This document shows positions 1-10,377 of a stretch of 64,000 nt of DNA, piece by piece. Both the position numbers and the translations under genes were made by a program. The notes beneath the pieces are model-generated. The model did no database searches, was not told where the DNA came from, and saw only the letters and a list, made by a program, of their open reading frames with translations. The stretch comes from Paramecium pentaurelia (lineage: Eukaryota; Ciliophora; Oligohymenophorea; Peniculida; Parameciidae), in NCBI GenBank assembly GCA_905183005.1, contig CAJJDO010000106.1, positions 310,001 to 374,000 of the forward strand. The letters run 5' to 3'. Numbering within the stretch: position 1 is the first letter of the stretch; each line of letters starts with the position of its first letter.

Positions 1-745
1 TTTTTCAGTGTTTCCATTAGGTGCTTCATATTCCAATTTTCCAGTTAACATCTTTCTATATTCTGGAAATTGATTCTTTAATCTTGTTCTTAAGACTATT
101 AATTGTGTTAAATATGATGACTTCTTCTTTGTTAGAGTAGATTTACCATCATAGTATTGAGTGTCTACCATACATATTGCCTCTCTATCTCTTACTTATC
201 CTGTATCTAATAATATTATATCAGCAGGAACAATGTCTCCTTTTATCAGATAGAGAACATCTCCAATTTGAATATCACTCCATTTTATGGTTTCCAATGA
301 ACCATCTTTGGCTCCTCTAGATGTTGTTTACATATTTATTTTATGATCATGACTCTATCTCCTTATGTCTAGTATGAATTCCATCAAAACATAAAATATC
401 ACACTCAATCCAACAGGGAAGATAGTGATCCATCTATAAAACGGAGACAATGTTGGATCAATCAACATTATTAAGGAAATCCCTAAAAGATAGATGTTTC
501 CGAATCTTTCCAATGAACTGTATAATGTTTTAGGTAAAAAGTTATATAACTAACATTATCATGAACTTTACTCTATATTTTCTTGTGTTAAATATGTTTT
601 TGTTTTAAGGTACACTCAGTAGTTGCACACCTCCCTTATGCAATTCCATCGTTATCATCTATGAATCGCTTCCATAACAGAAATTCAAACATCCACGGAA
701 TCGCCTCAACCATCTATCCACGATTTAGTGGTGGTTATAATTCAT
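1..745 (-). CDS. P4-type phospholipid-transporting ATPase (flippase), N-terminal part
   Basis: A membrane ATPase of the P4 family, which moves phospholipids to the cytosolic leaflet. The window holds about the first 241 codons, from ATG at 745 off the left edge. After a 22-nt intron at 550-571 (GTA...TAG) the protein reads TRKYRLYNFLPKTLYSSLERFGNIY in two adjoining stretches, matching the family's N-terminal motif before TM1. Two hydrophobic helices follow, then the actuator-domain entry GDIVPADIILLDTG. The family's DGET loop appears as YYDGKSTL, so the usual Glu-Thr is absent. The phosphorylation site (DKTG) lies outside the window. Without the intron the frame breaks, so the intron is well supported. 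The family call is firm; substrate is unknown. Confidence 0.85.
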
Positions 746-1651
746 TTTAATTAAATGTAATAATCAAAACTGCATTCGAAATAGTTGGAAGAACCTTCAT
801 CTAACTATTAAATGGTACTAAAAGAGATAACAAATGGATATTAAAATATAAAAACACATTTCATACTAAGCATTTATTGATCTAATCTTATATCGGATGT
901 TATTTTTTTTTATTCAATCTTAAATTTCTTCAATAAATACTTTGTGTTTGAATAAAACATAATCCCCATTTTTGATTTATCACCCCAAAACTCAAATTGC
1001 AGAACTTCCCTAATACTATTGAATTTTCTTAATCATTAATTAAACTATTTAGAACAGAATCAGATATTAATGTTGCTAAATAACTGAATTGATATTAGGC
1101 AATCTTAATCTAAATATGTATTAGGCAATCATAATATCAGACAATCGCTAGCTTCAGAATTATAGTGGGTAGAATTATGAATGGAAATAGTAGGTTAATG
1201 GAATATTGTATCCAAAAGGAGGCCAAATTTAATTGCTAAACAGTAAAAAGAAAAAGACTGTAAGGGAGTTTATGATTTTCATTGTTATATTATGATATAC
1301 TATTTTATGATTATGTTATTACATTGAAATAGCTAAGAGATTTGATTGTTCTATTATTGAATAGCTTAATAAAAATGATGATAAACAAATTTGCAAATAT
1401 TTTGTTTATACCTGTCTGAAATATTAAAATTTGTTATATCTTTTGTTAATTGAAAAAATGGTCTAGGAAACTCTTGTATCTCATAATTAATCATAGTTTA
1501 AGATGCTTAGTAAACAAATATGTGGAAATAACAGAAAATTACTTTTTCGAACTTCAAATTCAAGATTGTGCATCATAATAAAATTTAACTATTATTTCAA
1601 ATATTCTCAATTAATATTTGATATCAAATTTTTAATAAATAATTAATAATA
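746..1651. other. Stretch without a recognisable gene
   Basis: Very AT-rich. One weak plus-strand open stretch (about 1111-1290) could encode some 55 residues, but it has no family resemblance, and chance open frames of this length are common when only TGA is a stop. It serves as the spacer between the P4-ATPase start and the 3' end of the next gene, both on the minus strand. Confidence 0.4.
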
Positions 1652-2975
1652 TCATTTAGTTTCAGATTATTTTAAAGTAGTCTTTTCAGAATTATTTTCT
1701 GGTTATTACACTTATTTTGATACTGTATCTTCTAATTTAGTTATCTTCTTAATTGGTACTTATTTCTAGCCAGATTCATAATATATAGATTATTGCATAG
1801 GTATTGGTTACATTTGTTTAGTCTAATATAATGGTTATGGTTGAAGATAAGTTTGATATAACATTTATGGCTATCTAGGAGAGCTTAGTATTTTTGATTA
1901 AGGTGAGCTCAATATATGTTGTTGAGGTATGTAGGTTGATTAATAAACTAATTTTGTAGGAGACATTTGACGTTTTTCTTGATAAAATGGAATCAAATTG
2001 CATATTTTATCTCTAAATTAATCGATTACCTATTTCAAATCATTCCAGCTTGGCCTTAATTTTTCTTCAATTTGTATTAGTTCTCTTACAAAATTTGTTA
2101 ATAATTATGAATAATTTGATATCTTTACTTTTTATAGTTTTGAATCAATAACATTTTATATTATGCATCCATTCTGAAAATCCATACAATCATAAGATTC
2201 TTCTAAGAGTAGAACTTCCAATAAAGTCATTCCAAATGAAAATACATCACTTTTATATTCATTATGTTGTGCTTTAAAATTCATATTTCTATAATTATTC
2301 AATAAGATTGGAGAAAGGTAGGCTCTATCCTTACTTAAAAGCATCTTCTGAAATCCATACTAACCTCCAGGAAAATAATTATATTCTGCCAACTTTACAC
2401 TTCCAGTCTCATCCAAATATATATTTTAAGGCTGGATATCTCCATGAACTTACTTCTAGTCTTCTAAAAATGCTAAAGGGTCTACAATTTATTAGATCAA
2501 TAGCCAAATATGAGATTCAGGATATCTCTTAAGTGGTTACCTTCTCTTTTTTAATTCACTTTATAATGTATCTGGAAAAAACTCTGAAACAACCATAACT
2601 AAACTTGAATCAGAACAAATTGATTATTCATTGCTTGTTCTCACAGCTAATAATTGTACTAAATTAGGATGTACAAAAATTTTCCTTTTTCTTAAATGGT
2701 TTGTTATCTATGTTAATTCAGTATCACTTTTTGTTTAAAATTTCTTAATACAAATCATAGAATTATTCTAATTCTAACAGATTATTTACTTGATTATGAT
2801 TGTATAACTTAACTAACCCAAATTAGTTATGATCAGAATCTCTTTCTTTTGAATATTACAATAAAAACATTTAGTACTATTATTAAGTCTTCATTTCATT
2901 TGCATCACTTTAATCAGCTCCCATTAACGAATAAATTAAATTTAAATCATTAAATAAATGCTTTATTTGAAACAT
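1652..2975 (-). CDS. Protein-kinase-fold protein, probable pseudokinase
   Basis: About 433 aa with a kinase-like domain in the N-terminal two thirds. One intron of 22 nt (2768-2789). Recognisable parts are the beta3 segment MICIKKFQTKSD, a catalytic-loop equivalent QVHGDIQPQNIYLDE and subdomains VIII-IX, including AYLSPILLNN and HNEYKSDVFSFGMTLLE. The loop has HGD instead of HRD, and the DFG position reads AEY, so catalysis is doubtful. The C-terminal third is Gln/Pro/Ser-rich. A second protein of the same type lies at 18244-20436. The kinase fold is clear; loss of activity is inferred from the replaced residues. Confidence 0.8.
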
Positions 2976-3455
2976 TTTAACTGTAAATTATATTTATATA
3001 TAATGATTAAAAATGAGCACATTTGATATCATAGAAATGGTAAATTATAATTGTTTAATTGATAGTTTAAAGTAAATTAAATAGAATTTTTGAATAAATT
3101 AATAATTATCCTTCTTATTATATGAAAAATTTGATTCAAGTGATTTTGATTTATGATAATTCATTATTAAATAGTATACAATATATTAATGAATTATTAA
3201 ATAAATAACTAATACTAAATTTGATAATTTTAAATTAATTTTATGTCTATTTTAATTAACTATGTAGTTATTTTTTACCTAGTCAAATTATTTTAATATT
3301 GATGTATTATTCAACATATAAGATTTATATCAAAATGGAAACATAATTTTTATTATTATATAAATAATAATTCATATAATAATATGTTATGTTTTATTAG
3401 ATAAAACTGAAAATTTAAGATATTGATACTTATTATTTCTATAAAAATAACATAT
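2976..3455. other. AT-rich intergenic spacer
   Basis: About 480 nt of very AT-rich sequence between the start of the pseudokinase and the end of the Myb gene, both on the minus strand. It presumably holds the pseudokinase promoter and the Myb 3' end. No gene or recognisable motif was seen. Confidence 0.5.
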
Positions 3456-4752
3456 TCAATAAACTCTGGCTTTTTCATCGAAGTCCTATTCAAATTAATT
3501 ATCATACATTAAATCTTAACCATTTCCGCTAAAATCTTCATCTTCATAATAAGAAAAAGTAAATGTACTAGATCCAATTGAAGACTATATATATATATTA
3601 TTTATATATACTGAATAATTTTCGGAATGTACTAACTTTTATTCGCTATTTGAAGTATCAGAATATTCAACATCCATATTTTAATTTCCTTCTTATAGCT
3701 ATTAAGTCCCATTTTATTGACTGTGACCAGAATTATAAATAATTTGATATTTATTTTGTCTACCCAATAAATGTTTTTAGATATGTGAATAAAATCTATT
3801 TTTCACCATATTTTCCTATATTATTATATAATTTTACAGATCTCCCTTTTAAATGTGAAGCAACCACACTCCATTTTGCACCATATTGATTATAATATTT
3901 AACAATTTCCTAATCCTCTTATTCTGTCCAAGGTACAAAATTAAGTGCAGGATCTAATTTGTTGAGATATCTTTCTCTTATTTATTTCCCTGTTCTTCCT
4001 TAGAAATGTCTAGCCAATTTTGTCCAGTTTTTTCCTTCTTGAGCAACCAATTATACTAATTTTGTATCTTCTTCTTAATTCCACTTTTATTTATTCTAAA
4101 CATTATCATCTCAATAATAACTTAAATAGGATTTATCCTTCTCCATCTCTATGAACATTATGAAATATTTCGTTCAGGCATAAATTGAATTATTTTACTC
4201 CAATTTCCTTAATACTCTTAATACAGCTTTCTAAGACGTTAATCCTCTTCTGGTTGCCAAATTTTTACAATCCTCTTGTCTCCTTCTTGTTTCTCCTTTG
4301 CTTTACTTATCTTCTTTTTCAATCCTTTGTCTATCTTCTCTTGAGATTTGGAACTATTATAAAATAATGTTCATTTAATCTTACCGCATGCCTTAATTAT
4401 CTTTCATTTGATAATGATTCCCTTTATTCATATCCTCCATTTAATATTCGAACTAATTCTCTTAAATATTGTCTTCCTCGAAACTACTCTTTTTTTATTA
4501 TTTTTCTTCATTTAATTATAGATAGTTATCTGTAGGTGATCCAATTGATGAAGCAGGCTTAGATTCTTAAAAATTTCAATAATTAATGCTACTTTTTATT
4601 TCATTTATTGCTGTTTTACCAATATCTAACTCAATCCTTCTTTGCTCTAAAAATTGTTCCTCCTAACTTTTATTGCTATTTTGTGATTTTGTATCCTTTT
4701 CATCTCTCTGCCGTTTAGAGCAGCAAAAATTAAATACAAGATCTAGAAACAT
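3456..4752 (-). CDS. Three-repeat Myb-like DNA-binding protein
   Basis: About 396 aa, likely a nuclear DNA-binding regulator. Three Myb/SANT repeats follow one another. R1 contains KIWQPEEDQRLRKL and GNWSKI ending in SQCSQRWRRINP. R2 contains KWNQEEDTKLVQL and GKNWTKLARHFQGRTGKQIRE. R3 contains VPWTEQEDQEIV and GAKWSVVASHLKGRSENMVKNRF. Four short introns are needed: 4566-4592 (ends AAG), 4354-4384, 4096-4121 (starts GTT) and 3816-3837. The last lies within R3, and removing it restores the canonical third helix. The N-terminal exon starts MFLDLVFNFCCSK; this start is less certain than the repeats. The C-terminus is acidic and Ser-rich. Confidence 0.88.
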
Positions 4753-6078
4753 CTTATTGATGCTTTACTTGTTATTTAATAATTTATTAATTACTTGATT
4801 CTCACTAATTATATATAGTTGTTCTCTTAAATAATTTGTATTGATTGCTTTATTTATATTTTATTAACATACAATTTCTATTAATTAAAGCACTAATTAT
4901 ATACATATATACACAAAACATGCTCCATCAAAATAATTAATTAGAGTATGAAACAATACAATCAAAAAATAAAGAATTACCCTATTTTAGCAAATGAAAA
5001 CATTCTACTCACTCAAAATTTATTGTAGATTATAATATTCATCATTAGATAACTTATGATTTAATTTTGAGCATAAATTGTAGAGGCATCTTTTTTATAA
5101 CTTATATTTCCAAATTCATTAAAACCTGTTTGAAAGATAAAACTATTAATTATTTGTTCATCCATGATAAGGTTGTAGTAATTATTAGTCAAAAAAATAA
5201 AAAAATGAACAAAACTTATCAGAATTATTTTTGCCCTTAATTGTAATTATCAAAAAAATAATATCTATTGTATTATTTAATTGAATGATAATAGTACTTC
5301 AATATAAAGACTTAAATCTTGTTCCCCAATACTAAAAAGTTAATACTATTCATTATTAATAAAATGGATGAACTTAATTTTATTCTTAATTTTAATACAT
5401 AAGTGTTGTCTTAGATAAAAATCAGAATCTCATTTATAACTTTTTGTTTGAATAATTTTCATAAACTAAAACTTAGAAGTAAAATCAATTAATTTATATT
5501 ATCATTAGATGTATAAAAGAGAACTTAACAAATTAATTGACAAATTGTTTTACATTTATTATACTGATTCTTTACCCTGGAAATTCTAAAAGACAGCTAA
5601 ACTGAAAATCAGAAATATGGGAATCAACTTCATGTTAAATTAATGCGGATACGAATATTATAATAAGTACAAAGAAAGTAAAGAAATTAATAAATTCCTT
5701 TGTTGTAAAGAAGCAATATGAAAAAAGAATGAAAAATTTATTATATATTGGTACAAATTATTTTATGAAAAATTGGTTAGAAGGGTGCCATTTTTATTAA
5801 AGGATGAAAATAATTATTTATTTTGTTTGAGATCAATAAAGAAGATGATAGTTTGTTTATTTTAATTTAAATAGATAATTCGTATTTTAATTAATCAAAA
5901 ATTTAATATTTTAAATTATGTCATGTGTAAGTTGCAGAGAAAAAGAAATAAATTGAAATTTGTTAAGAATTTCAGAAGAGAGAATAAGCAAAACATATTT
6001 TTAAAATTAATTCGCTAACCTATTTGTATTACCTTGTTCTATAATTTCAATGTAAAATAATTATTAATTTTGATAATT
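4753..6078. other. Long stretch without a confident gene
   Basis: About 1.3 kb, extremely AT-rich. A plus-strand open stretch from ATG at 5509 runs 70 codons to TGA at 5719 and stays open beyond that TGA for roughly 150 codons. No family was recognised, and the length is within chance expectation for a one-stop code. It may be relic coding sequence or spacer. Confidence 0.35.
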
Positions 6079-6561
6079 TCAATATTATTCCTTTAAATTC
6101 GTCATGTCGTTATGCTGCTTTTTAATGATCTCAAATAACTTATATATGTCTTTTTGAATATGTTCTCCTTCATTTGTTTATCTGCTGAGTTTTTCTAAGA
6201 ATACTGTATAATTTAGTTATACTTTAAATTGGGTGAACTTCTTGATAGATGGCATTTGAAAGTTAACTTATGAATTTTTATTGCAATATTGGGGTGACTC
6301 CATTATGAGCACAGGATATTGAATGAGGTTGCTATTTCTTGATAGTAATTTTTCCAGAACATGCATCTATTAAAACAAAGACATTATTGCAAAGTATTTT
6401 TCTCTTTCTTTTTCTTTGGGTAGAAAAAAAGTTAGCAGAGTCATTAAAGTAATTTCTTAGTATATGTTTAGCAGATGAATATTTAACTTTATGGAGGATA
6501 GCTGCCTAAAATAATTAATTATTGTAATTCTTCATTACCTAATAAATTGGAAGACGATCAT
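6079..6561 (-). CDS. Possible small hypothetical protein
   Basis: Candidate 149-aa protein with one 33-nt intron (6506-6538, GTA...TAG). An in-frame TGA lies just upstream of the ATG. The predicted protein is Leu-rich and helical with a polar C-terminus (KLFEIIKKQHNDMTNLKEQY). A second minus-strand frame is also open here for about 100 codons, so the choice rests on codon quality and the intron fit. No family was recognised. Confidence 0.35.
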
Positions 6562-6933
6562 TAACAACACTCAATATTAGCTTTGTTTTTATATCTTAAT
6601 CTATTGCTTTTCTTTACTTAGTTTAATTTTTTGTCTATTCAAAGATAGGAACAGGATTTTATTCCATTTTCAGAAGTTTTAAGTGTTATTAAAAATACTC
6701 TGTACATTTAAGATTGAGATATTGTTATATATATATTAAGATAGTAAAGGAAAAGGATTTTAGAATTATAGAAAATTTAATATTTAATATTCGAGGAAAT
6801 TTTGGTCAAATTTTAGATAAATAAACATGGATTATTTCATATTTGAAAAGGTGTTTTAAATTTGTTCCTTAACTAATTTTTTTGGGACAAGAATAATTTT
6901 TAAATTAATCAATTGAATAATAAATTTTCAAAA
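6562..6933. other. Intergenic spacer
   Basis: About 370 nt of AT-rich sequence with short A and T runs. No gene or conserved motif was seen. Confidence 0.45.
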
Positions 6934-8440
6934 TCAACTCACTTCATCCTAAAAACATTCAAAAATAAGTTCTCCTTATTCATTTTCATATTCTCTAATT
7001 CTATCCTCTGTTTTTAATTCATTCAATTCAACCGTTTCTGAATTATCTAATGATGTATCTTTTGGATGAAACATATGAGCACATAAATCTAATACTGTTT
7101 TTTTGTCTATCTCAGCTGCTTCATTTTCTATTCAAATCATATTTATAATTATATACCTGTATTTATTACACTATAATATTCAACAAATTCACTAATTCTC
7201 TCCACAAATCTACATTCTTCCATCTATTTTGCAAAGTTTTCCTTACTCAAATATGATAAACAAATTAAAACATGCATCAATACACTTACTTAAATCTATT
7301 CTTTCATAAACTTTAAGAGTTATTCCATAACTTAATGAGCAAATCTTCCTTATTTCTCTAAATATTATAATGTATATGGAGTATGAATCACATTTGCTAA
7401 TGTAGCAGATGCAAAATCAAGACAAAATATATGAATTTTTGTATTTATTGATTTTTGTATTAATTAGATGATCCATTATATCATTTCATTATGAACATAT
7501 GTTGGTATTACAGTATCTTTTATACTAGCTTTTTATAAAATTGCTAAACAAAATCTTTAAGTAACAGAACCATTTTCTTATTCTTTCAAAATCTTTATTA
7601 TTTTCTCTATAATTATCATATTACCATTATATGTTAAATATTCTACACCTCTTAAAGTACTACTGATAACACTAATTAAACTTGTAATAGCATGTCTCAA
7701 ACTCTAATTATTAATATCCAATAAATGAACAACAAAATCAAATTTCTCTGTTGCTTCAATATTGAATACATCATTTCTAATTAATTCATATACAAGATTC
7801 TTTCTCAATTCTGGTGCTATCTATAATGCATTTACTCTAAGAGATAATAAAACTTCAATCATTCCATCTACATGTTTATCTTGAAAGTTCTTAAACAATT
7901 TTGTCTTGTGTTCATGCATAACCTATTCAGTAATCAATTCAGTTCCTTCTGGTTTACCTTCATTGATAATCACTTTATGATATTTCCCTAATTAAATTTT
8001 GTAATTCTCTAAAGTTTCACTTAAGTTTTCATTTTTGGCTGTTTCTTTGAGTGAATGTAATAATTAAAGTAAATTAATACTGACAGAGAAGATTTGTCTT
8101 CCTGCTTATAGTATTTATTAATATTTTTTATTGAAGGCTTTTTATTCCTTCTCCAAATTGATTTCTCTTTTAGTTTTTGTATTGTCACTTTTAAACAATT
8201 GAAATAGTCTTGGAGCATCATCACCTAATTATTTAGATTATTATTATTTATTAAGCATCTATAAGTAAGAATTAAGTAAATGAATACTTTATTAGAAACT
8301 TATTTGCTCTTGATTTCTGCTTCAAAACATTCAAGAGTGTTTGAAAAAGATGAATATCTAAGATACTCTTTGATATATTCATTGATTTCATTTTAATCAG
8401 GTTGAATAGAATTGGGCAAATTTGAATTTGCAGATTTCAT
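6934..8440 (-). CDS. LisH / armadillo-repeat protein, ARMC9-like
   Basis: About 482 aa with two 29-nt introns (8259-8287 and 7128-7156). The N-terminus carries a LisH motif (NEINEYIKEYLRYSSFSNTL). A helical coiled region follows, then an ARM-type helical solenoid with segments such as ATEKFDFVVHLLDINNQSLR and VTQRFCLAILQKASIKDTV. LisH followed by ARM repeats is the architecture of ARMC9, a basal-body and ciliary protein linked to Joubert syndrome in humans; that would fit a ciliate. The C-terminus is acidic. It lies only 79 nt from the end of the DZIP1-like gene on the same strand. Domain order is seen; orthology to ARMC9 is inferred. Confidence 0.7.
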
Positions 8441-8519
8441 TAATATAAAAATATCAATACATATATAAATTCTTATGTTTACTAAATAATATACTTAGTT
8501 AATTTGAATAATATTATAT

Positions 8520-10174
8520 TCAAGATTTATCTTTAGATAATTATTAAATCTTATTTAATGATTCTAATAATTCTTTATTAGTTTATGATTCACTATTAGG
8601 ACCCAATAATTTTTATTTTTCCTTATTTAATAAATCATCGAAATCATGATCATCTTCATCATCATCATCTTATGGATCCTCTTTTAAGATTTTCTTTTTT
8701 CTTATAGCTTCAATAAATTCAATTTCTGCTTATTAAACTTCACTCTTCTTATTAACTGGTCTTAAATATGAAGCATCACCATCTTGATCTAATACTTCAT
8801 TATCACTTTCTATTTCACCTACATGTGCCATTTCAGCTACATTCAATTGATTATTTTTAATTTAATTAGCCTTACCCATTTCTGTCTTAACATTAATCAT
8901 ATTTTATGAATTTTATGAATATGAATAATTGTGAAAACTCATCATACCTGATTAATCTCCTGCTTTTTGATTTTTATTAATTTACAATTTTTAATCTCTT
9001 GACAATTATTATGAATGTAAACTTTATTATGATATATCTAAATCATTGACTTCTTTATCAATAATATTTAATATCTTTTCATCTTCATTACTTTTAGATT
9101 AATTAACTTATTATTACTCCTATTAAATAATACTATGATCTTTTTAAACAAACCTCATTTATTTTAATTCTTCTAATTCAGCAATCAATTTTTTTTATTA
9201 AATTATTTATGCTTATTATTATGATCCAACCATATTATTTAACTTAACCATTTCTTATACTTTCTATTCAATTAATATTTTCATTTAATTTTAGAATTAT
9301 TTCATCTATTCTTCTTATTATAATATTCGTTTTTATCTTTCTTCTCTATCATTCTCTCTTTTAATTTTTCTCTCTTCTTTTCTCTTTTATTTCTATTCCA
9401 TCTTTTCTATTTGTTATTATTTTAATTGTTAAAATCCAGCACTACCTATCATCAAAGGATCAGGCATTGATTACATAGTATTTCCAAATTGTTATTATTT
9501 CATAAAACTTTGTTATGTATTTGCCATAGATTACTACTATTGTGTTTATTGTTATTACAATTATTATAACATAGAGCCCAAATATTCTGGATTAGTTATG
9601 TCATCCTTTTATTTTTCAACATGTTTATTATCAATATGTTTAAGTAATTCTTATTTTGAGGGATAACATTTGTCACAATGATGACATTTGAATATTATAT
9701 TTTTGACAGCTTATTCTTTAACCTTCTTTGCTTCTTATTTTAAGAGTTCAAGTTCTTTATTAATCTAATTCTATTTATCCATATGTTATTTTTCAATTTC
9801 TTTTAGTTTTTCTAATTATTCCTGTTTGTTTCTCAAGATTTGCACTTTTTCATCTATTTCTATCTCTTTTTATTCTTAATTTTAAGTATAAAAATCCATA
9901 GCAAATTAACATACCTCCAACATTTTCTTAAATTATCGAAACTCCATATTTCTTATTGTATCTGATGTGAAGTTGGATTGAACAAAATTTTTTAGAAATG
10001 GTCCACATTAAGCTATATCCCTAAGAAATAGAGAGATATAATGAATTACAGATTTGCTTATACATAATCCCAATTAAGATTGTCTAAAAGTAAAGGATTA
10101 AATTATTCGGATTGGGGGAGTTCAAAAGAAAATGGTTTAATGAGATGTTTAATTGCACTGTTATTTTATTGCAT
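8520..10174 (-). CDS. DZIP1-like C2H2 zinc-finger protein (ciliary)
   Basis: About 541 aa. A 29-nt intron (10021-10049) must be removed to obtain the conserved N-terminal domain, which contains LDNLNWDYVQANLD and FRQFKKMLEVCQFAMDFYTQ, resembling the DZIP1 N-terminal domain. A coiled coil follows, then a single C2H2 finger (FKCHHCDKCY... H...H) and a long Gln-rich coiled coil. The C-terminus is acidic (DDDDEDDHDFDD). In animals DZIP1/Iguana acts at the basal body and transition zone. The neighbouring ARMC9-like gene suggests a cluster of ciliary genes, though adjacency alone proves little. Confidence 0.78.
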
Positions 10175-10377
10175 ATTTATATTAATGTAAATGAATGTAT
10201 GATTAAGTTCTGGAAAGGAGCGGGATTTGAAAATAAAATGAAGAATAAAAAGACACACTCTTGATGAAAGTTTATAAAAAATAATTTGCATATTATAATA
10301 TATTAGTAATTAAGTTAATAGCACTTCTTTTGGATTCACAGTTTTAAATTATTTGAAATAATTCATAGACATACTTA

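Noticed and set aside
550..571. Frameshift in the P4-ATPase gene
   Set aside because: A 22-nt GTA...TAG intron removes the break and restores the family motif YNFLPKTL.
550..571. Retained internal eliminated sequence (IES) rather than intron
   Set aside because: IESs are bounded by TA repeats; this and the other short inserts have GT...AG ends and fit the intron size class, so introns are the simpler call.
2156..2532. Standard-code open frames on both strands here
   Set aside because: They are pieces or shadows of the code-6 pseudokinase gene at 1652-2975.
6180..6540. Second minus-strand open frame of about 100 codons overlapping the 6079-6561 candidate
   Set aside because: With only TGA as stop, such frames arise by chance; its 3' end does not connect to coding-like sequence, while the other frame does.
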